A stretch of DNA of 64,000 bases, taken from positions 98,750,405-98,814,404 of the forward strand of contig OZ020269.1 of NCBI GenBank assembly GCA_963971225.1, written 5' to 3'. Shown piece by piece: positions 22,030-32,675 of the stretch (position 1 is the stretch's first letter; each line of letters starts with the position of its first letter). Origin of the DNA: Melieria omissa. Its lineage: Eukaryota; Arthropoda; Insecta; Diptera; Ulidiidae. The position numbers and the translations under genes are program-made. The notes beneath the pieces were generated by a model. That model ran no database searches. It had not been told where the DNA came from and saw only the letters and a program-made list of their open reading frames with translations.

Positions 22030-23440
22030 AAGCACATCCGCTCAGGCACTAATGGGTTATTTATGTGATCCTTCCAAATCAGTCTTCAGAATTTTGCTTT
22101 GAACACGATTATTGAGGCCGGGATAGCCGCTGGATTTTAATCTTTCGTTAGCGCCTAGTTTGGGTTAAGGTTACCACAGTTAACTAATCGTAATAACACA
22201 GTAAAAATTAACCCTCAGAAACTATGCTCGGCATGGTGTTCGAAGGAAATCACATCGATTCAAAGCGTCCTTTTCATTAATTGACTCGTGGGCCAACCAT
22301 TTCGATTCGACAAAAGACGGGGTCAAATACGAAGTTTTCACCGAGTCAAGACCGGTCAGCGAGACACAACTGGTCTTCTTTCTCATCCATTGAATTATAA
22401 GTAACTTTGGCCAAAGGTACTAAAGAAATGGTTGTAACTTTAAACTGACACCTCGTTTGGCTATAACAAGGGAGGAGACCGTCTGAGAAAAGTGAATTGA
22501 GAGTCTCGTCTCAAATATTGCTCAATAGGTGAAGGCTTCGAGCAAGATTGTGCCGAGAAAAACCGGTACTGAGGGCAGCAGTGACTTGAATTCCTGGAAA
22601 GTGGGACTCCATCGGTAGACTGAGTGTCTTTGCCTCTCCCTTTGCCTCTCCGTGTAGGAGCCGTCATATTTCTTAAGTGAACCCAGCTTAGCAGTTTGGT
22701 CCTTTTTTAGAACTCTTACCAGCCTTGCTGTGTCACTCAAGAACACAAGGATTTGCTTCTTATAGTACTTCTGAGTGCATTGATAGTGTTCTCAGTTCTC
22801 GTCAAGATTAGGTTTGAGAGCCCGGTTAAGAAGTTTCCTAGACTCACGTCTCAGCATCTGAAACTCCCGATTCCATCACGGAACCAGGGTCCGACCAAGG
22901 GGAATTCTAGTCGCCTCCCTAAATTTCGACCAGCCTGCGTTTCTAGGGTACCTTCTGGGAAATGGCATTTGTGCTTTCTCGCCGATGTACCTGTGGTCCG
23001 AACACGAATCTTCGCTAAGGACTCTCAAGTTATTGATTGACTATCCTAATCTAGCATTAGGCAGAGTGATGTAAATCACCACCTGTCTTCTCGGAGTTAC
23101 AAAATTATACTGATTGCCAGTATTGTAAATGTTCAGGCTGGGAGAAAGTCGAGAACATCGGTAGTTGTATTGGTTGCTGCCCCATATCGTGTGCTGGGTA
23201 TTAGCATCACAAAAAAAAATGAGACCGAGACCACGCTGCTCACAAGCCCTCATGAAGCTAATGATCTTTCCAGGTAGTGGCGCTTTCAGTGCATCATAAG
23301 GAAAGTATCCAGACGCAATCACGAACCTTGACTCTTGGTGCATACGAAATGAGATGACTAGAGATGATACTATAATACAGGTTCTAGGTCTACTCGAATT
23401 CCTGTCATACAGTACAGAGGCTTCTTTCAACGAGCCAAGG
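22030..23440 (-). pseudogene. Non-LTR retrotransposon remnant: endonuclease, linker and start of RT (R1/LOA-like)
   Basis: Minus-strand reading from 23430 shows an apurinic-type endonuclease domain: RFVIASGYFPYDA, then GLIFFCDANTQHTIWGS with the Asp-Ala-Asn and Trp-Gly-Ser landmarks, then NTGNQYNFVTPRRQVV near the domain end. Further down (22746-22600) the linker typical of this group appears (SDTARLVRVLKKDQTAKLG, KKYDGSYTE). Below 22300 only very weak traces of the RT palm remain. Stops and frame changes are frequent, so this is a remnant. The product would have nicked target DNA to prime reverse transcription. It is a different copy from the RNase H fragment at 24290-24930, because the domain order along the minus strand would otherwise be reversed. 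Confidence 0.75.
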
Positions 23441-23499
23441 TGACAGACACCGCCTCTAAAAACCCAGAATTCTTGGATCGTTGTTATGTGGGGTAAAGT

Positions 23500-24110
23500 G
23501 TGCAGCTGGGAAAGCCAAGGTATTAGGTTGGGTTATGGTGACTGCCTCTATAAGAAACACAGTCGGAGGCCTATTGTGATGGGGGTTCTCATAACGGGGT
23601 CCTAAGTTGGAATCCCAGGTCGTCCTGGTTATCTATCCACATGAAATAGATGAGAAATAAAAAAATCGCACAAGTGCGCTCTTGGCAGACGATGGAAAAC
23701 CTCCAAGTGAGAAAAAACAATGCCAACCACTGTTAAGCTGTTAATCCTCTTCCCGGCTTCCCCCATCCGCTTGTAATACATGTTGGAAAAAACAGCCTAC
23801 ACGTTTCAAAAAAGGGTGAAATATATAGTACCAAAATGGAGTTTCAGGTCTCAGGAGTGTGTCTCCTTCAGATGAAGCATACACTGACCCAACCTAGATA
23901 GGTAGGTGATGTAATCTCGGGTTCCGGGATCCGGGAAAACTTCAGTCTCGAAAATCCCGGGTTTGTAAAACTGGTGCAAGATTGCAATCGCTACAAGGTA
24001 AGTAATGGTGGCTGCCTGTGTATGAAACACACTCAGGCCTATGTATTATACGGCCCATTGTGATACCAAAACTTAACCCCGAGTAACATAAGGTCTGGAA
24101 AAGTGCTTCT
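23500..24110 (-). repeat. Two diverged copies of a retrotransposon 3' untranslated sequence
   Basis: Blocks at 23513-23610 and 23990-24080 are similar: TATGGTGACTGCCTCTATA and AATGGTGGCTGCCTGTGTAT, both followed by GAAACACA, GGCCTAT and a CCATTGTGAT or TATTGTGAT word. Reverse complemented, the second reads GTATCACAATGGGCC, which resembles the 3' tails near 5810 and 45975. The second block lies just downstream, on the minus strand, of the RNase H remnant at 24290-24930 and is probably its 3' end. Confidence 0.6.
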
Positions 24111-24289
24111 ATTTTGAGGCCTCTTTAACATATCAGCTGGAATGGAATAAATTTTAATCTCTCAAGCATTGGGATTAAGACTCAAGAGGAAAAGGGTGAT
24201 ACAGGATAGTGAGGTGCAGTTAAAGAAAGGAAGAAGTAGAGAGGGGGTAGGGACTGCGAGTCTTCCTGCATGGTTTTTTTAATCAATAT

Positions 24290-24930
24290 CAGGAATATCG
24301 TCAACCATCCGGCGAAGATTTTCCTTTCCCTAATTCAGAAGGAATACCCCTGTCTTCCTGCTTGGTTCTAACACGTAACACTTGGCAGTCCTGCAGCTTT
24401 GCAAACTAAACCAACGCTCCCTATGTAAACTGTTTACATGGGATTTGATCCCCTCCAGGGTACTTACTAGATTGGTGCCGTTTATTGGTTCTGGTACCAA
24501 GGTCGTATACCCTGATCCGCAGTTAGCCAATATATCGGCAGTTTCGTTGCCTTGAGCAACACAGTGTCCAGGAACCCAAATAAATTTTAGTTTATTATGT
24601 TGCGCAAACGACCTTAACTTCATTTTACATTCTTGGACAATCTTCGAAGACACTCACACGTCCCCAGGGCCTAAATGAAACCTGACAGTCACTACAGACT
24701 CCTATACGTTTCCCACGCCATTTCTTCTCGATTATCCATTTTGTTACCTTCAGAAAGGCAAACACCTCCGACTGGAAGTCGGTTGCCAGCCCTCTTAAGG
24801 AAAAGTAACAGTTGTCCAGTGCCTCTATCGGTCTTGGAAGCGTCAGTGAAGAAAATGTCTCTCAGGTCCCCTAGTATCGATCCCGGATTATACCATTGTC
24901 CCCGCGGAGGAACCGGTTTCCGAAAATAAA
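24290..24930 (-). pseudogene. RNase H region of a non-LTR retrotransposon (R1/LOA/I group)
   Basis: On the minus strand the clearest part is KLKFIWVPGHCVAQGNETADILAN at about 24610-24530, the last RNase H motif with the His and Asn-Glu positions kept. It is followed by a stretch usual between RNase H and the C-terminal cysteines (SHVNSLHRERWFSLQSCRTAK). The N-terminal part of RNase H lies upstream (24930-24675) in shifted frames, with only fragments readable. The cysteine region is missing; the sequence runs into 3' untranslated-like DNA near 24090. A remnant without function. Confidence 0.75.
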
Positions 24931-26739
24931 AAAAAATTTTTGTTAATTATATATTTTAGTTGGCCATAATTTTCAAGTTTCATACGCTATCTATAACTGA
25001 TTTCTTAATGATTTTTGTATATATTTTGCATTGAAACACAAAATTTCATCATTTGTTATGTCCACCTAGAGCCACGTTGTGTTGACGTCGTTAGCGACCA
25101 GCTAAAGCCTTCTTTGTTCCTCTCCAACACCGAACTATAGCCCCAACCAAATATTTTTATTATATTTTTATACACTTGTTGCTTCGCTGCCAAAATAAAA
25201 GCGCTGCTCCAAAAAAAGAAAATAAAATTAAATAAGGATAATAAAATGTCGAACAAAAACGTTGCGGAACACGCCAACAACGACCTCAAACCCTGACTTG
25301 ACCTCTACACCAACCACAAAAGCAACAACAACAACCATCAGATACACCAACCAACTGGCAGTTGTCCCATGCAGCGCCTGTAATGGCCAAACAAAGCATT
25401 ATCACAGCGCCCCCAGAGAGAGACGAAGAGCGGAAGGGCGGAAAAACTCCCTCCGCACTCATAAAGAAGAAATTGTAGACACTTGCCAGACACTTTGAAG
25501 CACTCAGACTCAGAGCGTAGTGGCTGCCAGTAGTCGCAGTGGTACTTGTGCCAGTTAAACACAACAAGTAGTGTAGTAGAAAAAGTGGAGTAGAAAAAGT
25601 GGAGTGAAAAATGCGGAGTAGGAAAAGCGAAGCATGCCTACTGGGTTTTTGTTGTAAGCTTTAGTTATTTAGAGACCTGTGGGTTTTTTTGCTCTTCTGT
25701 GTAAAATGTAAAAACTTTTGATATTTCACACACTTACACATGCACATACATTTTTTCACACAACTGTAATTTTTTTCATCCCTTTTACTATATCCAACAA
25801 GGGAACAACGGTTGCCGGCGCCTTTGCTCAGCCACTTGTAGTCGATTTGCTATTTATTTATATTTGTGTGTAGATTTGTATGTAAGAAATGGTTTAAATG
25901 TTTTTATTTTACACTTGAGAGCTGCTCAGTAATCAAATACATACCTACACAAAAATAAAGCAAGGAAAACAAAAACAACAAAACTGTTGTTTAGCAGGGC
26001 GGGAGAGGGATACGTTGAGCTGTTTGGCGCTGTTGATGCAAAGCGTTGCCATGATTGTGTTGTTGCTGATAATAGTAACTTTATTATGTTTGTTGTTGTT
26101 GTTGTTGTTGTTGTCGGCAACAGGTTGCCGCTTCGTTGTTGATTTTGTCCTTTTGTCTGACGCATCTTTGCGTTGAACCCTCGTTGCTATCGTCCCCAAT
26201 CCGACTCGGTCGCTTCGTCTCCACGCGCCTTTTGTGTGTATGTATTTGTGTGCTTAGTTTGGCTGTCCTTTTTGCGTTCGTCTGAATCTTTTTTTTTTTT
26301 TGAATGGTCGTAAAGAAATCGTCGGCTTTCAGTTTTATGTTGCCCTGATGATTTACACTGCTGCAGTTTTGTTTGTAAGTTTGCGTTCGACATTTTGTCG
26401 CACGCACTGTTACCTTGTGTGTGGGTGTGTGTGTGTGTGATGTGAGCAACATTCGCTGTTAAACACTTTAAAGGATATTTATTTTAATAAGCAGCTTTTA
26501 CTGATTACTTATTTATTTAAATGTACAACTTGTTTACTTTTAGCTACTGTATGCAACACGTTCATTGAAATTGGATGCTAATTAAAAACATAACCTCAAT
26601 AAGCAGTGTTTTATTGCACAGTTTGGGCGTCAATTTTACTGTAAGCGCATCAAAATTGTTACCACAAGTGATCAACAAAATCGTGTGGAAAAGCTGGACC
26701 AAATAAAAGGTAAGAAAAGTCATTTTAAACTGAAATAAC
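24931..26739. other. Non-coding DNA with CAA/TTG and CA/GT repeats
   Basis: No supported gene. CAA runs lie at 25305-25335, TTG at 26088-26116, and a GT microsatellite at 26418-26440. Opposite frames at 25286-25567 and 26084-26452 (93 and 122 codons) are low-complexity (Thr, Gln, Cys strings) and lack any domain. Confidence 0.55.
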
Positions 26740-29390
26740 CGAAAAATAACCAGTTTTGAGTTATGCGTTCACAAAATTTGAAAACCTTTTAGTATGAATT
26801 TCCACTGTATTGTGTTAAAGTTTGTATTAAAATCGAAAATGTGGAACTTTTCATGCTTCAAAATTGCAATTAAAGATTGTTTAATAAATTCTTAAATTCA
26901 TAAATAAATTCTTCAATTCAAATTTCAATAAGTGCTTATGACCAAAATCTAACTACATTTCAGTTAGGTTGAAATTTCTACTCATATTTTATTTTTTTTT
27001 TTAGGGTTAGAACATTAGAAAATATAATAATTTAATTTAAAATAAAAAATTAAAATCATATCCTTTATTGTAAAAAATAGTTGTACTGATAGTTAGTTAG
27101 ATAGTTGTACTGATTGATAGTTCTACTTGAAATATTCAATAAGTAACCGGTTTTAAGTATTTTGTCATTAATACATGGTTCAGATATTTTACGCTTACTG
27201 CAAATATATAAACTCAGATCGTCAAATTACGCTTAAATTTGTTGACTAATACAAAAACTACTTAAAAGTAACCGATTTTAAGGTGAACAATGTTTGAATT
27301 CAACTTTTCTCAACTCAAATATTAACAATTACTTTCCTACCGAATCTCAAATACTTATTTGTAATCTCTTACTGAGACTAAGGACCTGGGGGTAGTTTTT
27401 GATGCAAAGCTTTCTTTCACAAGTCATATAAATTCGACCATTGCCAAGTCCTATGCCATGTTAGCTTTTGTGAGACGCAATAGTTCCGAGTTCTCCAATC
27501 CCTACACTCTCAAACTGCTTTACACCTGTCTTGTTCGCTCGAAGTTGGAGTATGCCTCGTTTATTTGGAGGCCATATCACTATTGCCACGTTAATCGCTT
27601 GGAACGTATTCAAAAGGTTTTCCTACGCTTCGCTCTGAAATCACTGCACTTTCAGGATCCTGTTCCATCCTACGTTTGGCGCTGTAAGCTCATTAATTTA
27701 AAAACCTTGCAGGATAGACGATCCATCCTATCTTTGTCATTTGTTTTTGATGTTGTTTGCGGATTGGTTGACTGCCCTTCCCTCCTAGAGAGGATTCACT
27801 TCAACATCCCTTGTAGATCTCTCCGGCACTTTGATTTTTTCAATGTTGGTTTCGTCAAAACGAATTATGCTTTAAATGCTCCTCTTTTGCGAGCTCTAAT
27901 AGAAATTAATAAGATCTCAATGAACTCTTCGGTGGATTTCACTGCTTCTAAAGCTATATTTATGAACTTGTTAAACTCTGTTTTTAATTAAGTTATCGAT
28001 TGTTACGTAATATTTACTCTGTTACTGTTCTTTATTAGTCAGTAAGCAAACAATTGTTCTTTGACTAATTATTAATAAATAAATGAAATGAAATAAATGA
28101 AATAAATGAAATACTGAAGCTTTTAAAAAAGTTAACTTGAGAGTAGTAGCAAACATTGAAAGTTTTGCTAAGTAACCGGTTTTGATTATTATTTTTTTTA
28201 AATTGTGTAATGAAGAAATAAAGCTTAAATAAAGCTTAAATCATATAATACTGTTTTTTTAATACATTAGTTGGACAAAATCAAAAAAGTAACCGGTTTT
28301 AAATTGAAAAGTTTAAGAATTCAGCTCTGTTTAACTCAAATATTAAATAGTACTGTGCTAGATTAACAAAATTGAGTAAATAAACTGGAAACTTGTTGTA
28401 ATTATTGGAATATTTTATGGATAAATGATTTTTATTACATATTTTTCATATGTTTTAAAGCTCAGATCCTCACTGATGATCTTAAACAATCAGGTTATAC
28501 ACTTAAATGAAGTCAATACAAAGCTCAAGTCATAAAATGCTTTTTAAGTGTCTTTATCAATTAAAGTAACTTAAAAGTAATCGGTTTTGAATTGACAAGT
28601 TTGAGAACTCAACTCGGTTTAATCCTAATATTTGTAAATAATATTGGTAAATTTAATAAACTGAGTAAATAAACTGGAAACTAGTTGCAAATATTGGTAC
28701 ATTTGATGGAAAAATGGTTTTGATAATAATTTTTTCATATGTTTTAAAGCTCAGATAATGATCGTAACTGCAAGTTTAAATAAAGTTAAGTTAGAAAGCA
28801 TAAATCATAAAATAAAAAGTAACCTAAATTGAAAAATTTGTGAATTCAACTTTGGTCAACTTAAATATTTCCAAAGAATGCTGTAAATTGAATAAATTCG
28901 GTTAATAAACTACAAATTATTTGGAAATACTTTTAAAAAATAACTTTTGAAAAATAACCGGTTTTAATAATATCTTTTATATACTCATAGCTCACATACA
29001 TATCCGTTTATTCTTTTATTTAAGTTAGATACTTCAATAAAGATAATGCACAGCTTAATCCATGAAAAGCTGTTGAAAATAAATAAAAGTAACCGGTTTT
29101 GAATGCAAAATTTTGTGAATTCAACTCATTTTAACTCAAATATTTGTTGGTTTTGATTAAATTAACTGGAAATCAGTTGCAAATATTAAAAGTTTTCATA
29201 AGTAACCGGTTTTGATTATTATATTTTCATATATTATATAACCCGGATACTCCGTGGTGAATTTAAACTGCAAGTTATACACTTCACTAAAGACTAAATA
29301 ATAAACTGCTGTCAAAAATTTGCAAAAATATTAAAATATTCACAATAACTTAAAAGTAACCGGTTTTAAAATATTATTTTTTTAGAATAT
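26740..29390. repeat. Tandem satellite with repeated AACCGGTT sites, period about 255-290 bp
   Basis: GTAACCGGTTTT recurs exactly or nearly so at 27143, 28172, 28289, 28954, 29089, 29202 and 29356, with mutated forms at 26746, 27268, 28576 and 28819. Between sites the units share ATTCAACTCGGTTTAACTCA, AAATAAACTGGAAACTAGTT, CATATGTTTTAAAGCTCAGA and AGTTATACACTTAAATAAAG. Spacing alternates between about 115-135 and 125-165 bp, so each full unit holds two sites. The array is interrupted by the retrotransposon piece at 27376-28111. The octamer AACCGGTT matches the known preferred site of Grainyhead/CP2 factors; whether any protein binds here is not known. Confidence 0.85.
27376..28111 (+). pseudogene. 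3' fragment of a CR1/Jockey-group non-LTR retrotransposon
   Basis: The translation starts ETKDLGVVFDAKLSFTSHI and continues AMLAFVRRNSSEF, LKLLYTCLVRSKLEYASFIW and RLERIQKVFLRFALK, the thumb and C-terminal part of a reverse transcriptase. It stays open to the stop at 27991. The element at 61490-64000 has the same strings with few changes (KDLGVFFDTKLSFANHI, GFVRRNSTVF, RIERIQKVFIR), so both belong to one family and this copy shows how that family ends. The 3' tail is a short AAATGAAAT-type microsatellite (28076-28111), as in CR1-like elements. TACTGA occurs on both sides (27370-27375 and 28112-28117), a probable 6-bp target duplication. No endonuclease or RT active site is included, so it is a dead 5'-truncated copy. 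Confidence 0.88.
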
Positions 29391-30942
29391 CAAGTCTTAA
29401 TAATACTTTCAAAACTTCATACTACACTATCACGGACCATCCTTTTATTATTATTTCCTTGCTTAGTTACATTCAGCGTTGCCACATGTTTGCTAATTTC
29501 ATGTTTGCCAATCTGTTCGCTGGCACTAAAGTTTCTCACATATTAAGCTTCGCCACCAATATTTGTACAAAAATGTTTGTTTATATACATATAGAAATTA
29601 TCGCGAAAGCCATAAATATTATAGCGCAGACGTGCATATAACGGTAATTGCGCAATAACCAGCGGTGCATTCGAAGATAAGACAATTACGAATGTAGAAA
29701 AAATTGGCCAAGAAATTCACACACACACAAATTCACAAACCCATTTGAAAATTAAATGGAAATCGCAGTCAAGTCGTAAAAGTATGAAAATGAATTTGAA
29801 ATTAAGTCGATTTCGTGTCGAAGCCAACAAAGCAAATAAACAAAAGGCACATATAGAAATGTACATATTTGTTTGTGTATGTAAGTATGTTAGTGTATGC
29901 ATGAACTCACGCATTATAAATTTAACTGAAATTATACCAATTGAGCGCCAAAAACGCCAACACCAACAACAACACACACAAATCAACAGAAATCGAATGG
30001 TCGGCGAAGGCAATCAGAAGGCCCAACAAATGAACATGCAATAATAGTGTGTGTACAACAACAATCTGAGCGTGTTTCTGGATTCGACATTGTTGTTGTT
30101 GATTTTAGATTTAAAATCCATGGATATTTATTGGATATTAATAGGAAATTTTTCAATGCGAGTTCGTTGTTTAGTATTTGACAGGGTTTGGTTTGACTTG
30201 TGGTATGAATTTTTTCAACCCATGAAGATCTACGATTTTGTAAGCTTACTATGTCTGTTACCGATTCGAATACGAACCAGACTTTCTTAAGGACGAGTAT
30301 TATACTGTTTTATACGAAGACGCTTACATGGCGTAGTCTTCAGATCCAATTTTCTACTACTTTTTCAAGGAATGGGGGCCGTATGTCGGCATTGGTGAAC
30401 GCACTGTTGTCTTCCAAGGCATCCAAGCATTTAATCGAAAAATTTTGATGGGGACGATCTCAGAACCCAGTTTAATGAGGTCGTGTATTTATAAGACAAC
30501 TCTAAATGAGCTTTGATCTAAGTGAACTCAGCCAGGAACCAGGACTAATTGTCCTGACTAATTATATTGTCCAGTTAAAAGTTGAAGACGCTTTCATACT
30601 GATGCCTTCAAAGTATTGATCCAATAAAAAAAAAGAGAGCTATGATATGATCCAATGATATTTAACAGGAATATGGCGTTGTTTAGTCAATTTACGATGC
30701 TATCAGATGGGATTTTTTGGTAGATTCCTACTTTATTAATTACTTGTTTCGATAGTTTGTAAAGTTTAAGATCTCTAGAGACATCTGATTGTCATCTATT
30801 TGCAACAATAGTAAACAAGTTTTACGCTTGTCTTATTTATGACTGTATGACTCTTTTGCTAAGATGAATTAGTTTATACAGGTTATTACACCATTGACAG
30901 ATATTTTAAAGACGCGATCTATATTTCAACACTAAAGAGCTG
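29391..30942. other. Non-coding DNA, no recognised features
   Basis: Opposite frames at 29717-30044 (98-99 codons) mirror each other and carry no domain. Frames at 30051-30448 are also unconvincing. There are a few CAA and CA words near 29715 and 29960. No mobile-element end was found. Confidence 0.5.
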
Positions 30943-31156
30943 CACGAAATGTTCTATTTGGCAGGCTTCACTACTGCACAGTACTGTCAAGTACTGTACT
31001 TCAGTGTCGCAATGACAGCAAAATCAAATGCTCAATAGTTCCAAAACCTTTTCGCTACAGCAGCGACAGTGCTTGTGTTCTGTTGCGAAACAAAACATCA
31101 AAACAGAAAGCTATAATGAGGTTAAGTAACGGTAAATCATAGCAAGCACACGGAGT

Positions 31157-31250
31157 GAAGTAGAACTTCTACTTCACACCGTGTGAAGCAGAACTTCTAC
31201 TTCACACCGTGTGAAACAGAACTTCTACTTCACAACAAGTGAAACAGACT
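31157..31250. repeat. Minisatellite of about 32-bp units made of palindromes
   Basis: Three units of CAGAACTTCTACTTCACACC plus GTGTGAAG or variants follow one another. CTTCACACCGTGTGAAG (31172-31188) is a perfect 17-base palindrome around a central C, and GAAGTAGAACTTCTACTTC (31157-31175) is an almost perfect one, so each strand could form hairpins. Confidence 0.8.
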
Positions 31251-31417
31251 TAAATAAATATCGAAAAACATGTTTTAAACCTGCGTTTTTTTACATTAAT
31301 GTTGTTGTAATGCTTGAAATGCAGCCCAGATTCCATACAAAATACCAGAAACAAACATCAGCTACTCCGATCGTGCAAAACAAAACACCGTATGCTTGAA
31401 AATGTTCTACTTCAGTG

Positions 31418-31560
31418 CTGCACTTCAGTCTTCTTCTACTTCAGTGTTGTTCTACTTCCGTGTTGTTCCACTGCAGTATTGTTCTACTTCAGTTCTGTTC
31501 TATTCCAGTGTTGTTCTACTTCAGTGTTGTTCTATACTTCAAGGTGCTTGAAGTTCTATT
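31418..31560. repeat. Minisatellite with TTCTACTTCAGTGTTG units
   Basis: About nine copies of a 16-18 bp unit, TTCTACTTCAGTGTTG with changes, stand in a row. They share TTCTACTTC with the palindromic repeat at 31157-31250. The Cys-Cys-Ser-Thr and Val-Leu-Phe strings of the frame at 31314-31709 are translations of this repeat and not evidence for a protein. Confidence 0.8.
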
Positions 31561-31764
31561 GTCGTTTCGTGCAGTATTTGTATGAATATCAAAAGCTTCC
31601 TTCACTGCAGTGCTTGTTTTGTAATGAAAGTGAAGAAGAGCGGCAGTATTTGAAAGCACAGCGATGGCTTGCAAGTCATTTTTATAGTGCTTGCGCAGCT
31701 CTTTGGTAGGTCCTAGTAACTATCTCTGTTTGAGATAGTGACGTAGTGAATCTCCTACATATTT

Positions 31765-32144
31765 TGGCAACATATTTGGCAATAGTCAAATCATCCTATT
31801 TTGTTAAAAATTTTTAAGCTTACAAAATGTAATGTCGTTCTATCTCGTTCTCACTTATTGCTGTCGCAATGAAATTCCGCCAAAAACGACTCTTTTTATT
31901 TAATTCACTTGTTATATGTATTGTTTTTGTTAAGTTTTTGTTGTTAAGCTGAATATGAATAAAAAAAGACTGCGTAAAAAAAATATATTAAATTATATTT
32001 TCATATTTTTATAAAAATTTTAATTCCTTTAAAATGACGCAAATTATAAAAAAAAATTTTAGGAGATTTTTTAACTTTTGGGAGGAAATTTCAGTATTTT
32101 TTTAAGATTTAGGAAAAAGTTATTTCAGGTATCTGGCAACACTG
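31765..32144 (-). mobile_element. hAT-type miniature element, partial copy (inverted relative of 56229-56765)
   Basis: The reverse complement of this stretch aligns with most of 56229-56700: both contain the words GCGACATCAATAAGTG or GCGACAGCAATAAGTG, GAACGAGATAGAACG-like, GGCGGAATTTCATTGCGAC, TTTCCTCCCAAAAGTTAAAA and the end CAGTGTTGCCAGATACCTG. The right end (32131-32144) is preserved. The left terminal repeat is missing and homology fades near 31765. Confidence 0.75.
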
Positions 32145-32510
32145 GGGGCTTACCATATCAATTTAATCAATTTAATTGTATTTGGCTAAATTCAAAAATC
32201 CACTACGACTTAAGCTTTGCCAGGTTCGAAGCCTGGCCAAGTTGTCATCAAAATTTCGAAAGTAAATGCGGTTTTAGAATCGTTGCTCCCAATCAATTAT
32301 TTTCACAATATTCTTGGGTTCTTTCTTTGTGTAGAGGTTCAATTATTAGAACAAACTCCAATAACTAGAACTATCGTAGATGACATTTACAGCTGTCAAA
32401 TTCCAGTGCTGCCACAAAATTTTAAAAGTGCACTTTTATTGGGACACCCAATATATCCCAACCAGCCCCTCCAGTGATCGACCAACCGAAGTAATTAAAC
32501 ATTGATTTCC
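32145..32510. other. Short spacer with a T-arm-like motif
   Basis: No gene. GCCAGGTTCGAAGCCTGGC (32219-32237) looks like a tRNA T arm, with a perfect 6-bp stem and B-box-like GGTTCGAAGCC, but the surrounding bases do not fold into a tRNA. See the rejected list. Confidence 0.4.
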
Positions 32511-32518
32511 ATTATAAG

Positions 32519-32667
32519 CAGTGGCGCACACAGGATTTCGTTTTGGAGGGGATGGAGTGGAAGGAATATCTTTTGAGCTCAATACCATTTGAAACCATAT
32601 TTATTACCAACAATTTTTGTATTTCGGGTGGAATTTAACTCTCAAAACCCCCCCGTGTGCCCCACTG
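32519..32667. mobile_element. hAT-type miniature element, 149 bp, with 8-bp target duplication
   Basis: Left end CAGTGGCGCACACAGG and, reverse complemented, right end CAGTGGGGCACACGGGG form inverted repeats of about 15 bp with one to two mismatches. The flanks ATTATAAG (32511-32518) and ATAATAAG (32668-32675) agree in seven of eight bases. An 8-bp duplication and CAGTGGCG-type ends are hallmarks of hAT transposons. Nothing is encoded. A fragment of another copy lies at 57600-57642. Confidence 0.85.
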
Positions 32668-32675
32668 ATAATAAG

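Larger units (their letters stand above)
30943..31702. mobile_element. Possible inverted-repeat element carrying two minisatellites
   Basis: AAAGAGCTGCACGAAA near 30944 and the complement of GCGCAGCTCTTTG near 31693 give a 12-bp near-match (AAAGAGCTGC[A/G]C) in opposite orientation, reminiscent of hAT-type ends. No target duplication was found, so this is weak. The interior has the two minisatellites listed separately. Confidence 0.3.

Noticed and set aside
26740..29390. Regular repeats considered as a CRISPR array
   Set aside because: The units are homologous over their whole length with no unique spacers, so this is a satellite.
32176..32243. tRNA gene suggested by the T-arm-like GCCAGGTTCGAAGCCTGGC
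   Set aside because: The 7-base acceptor strands do not pair, no anticodon stem forms and the A-box match is poor; likely a chance palindrome.
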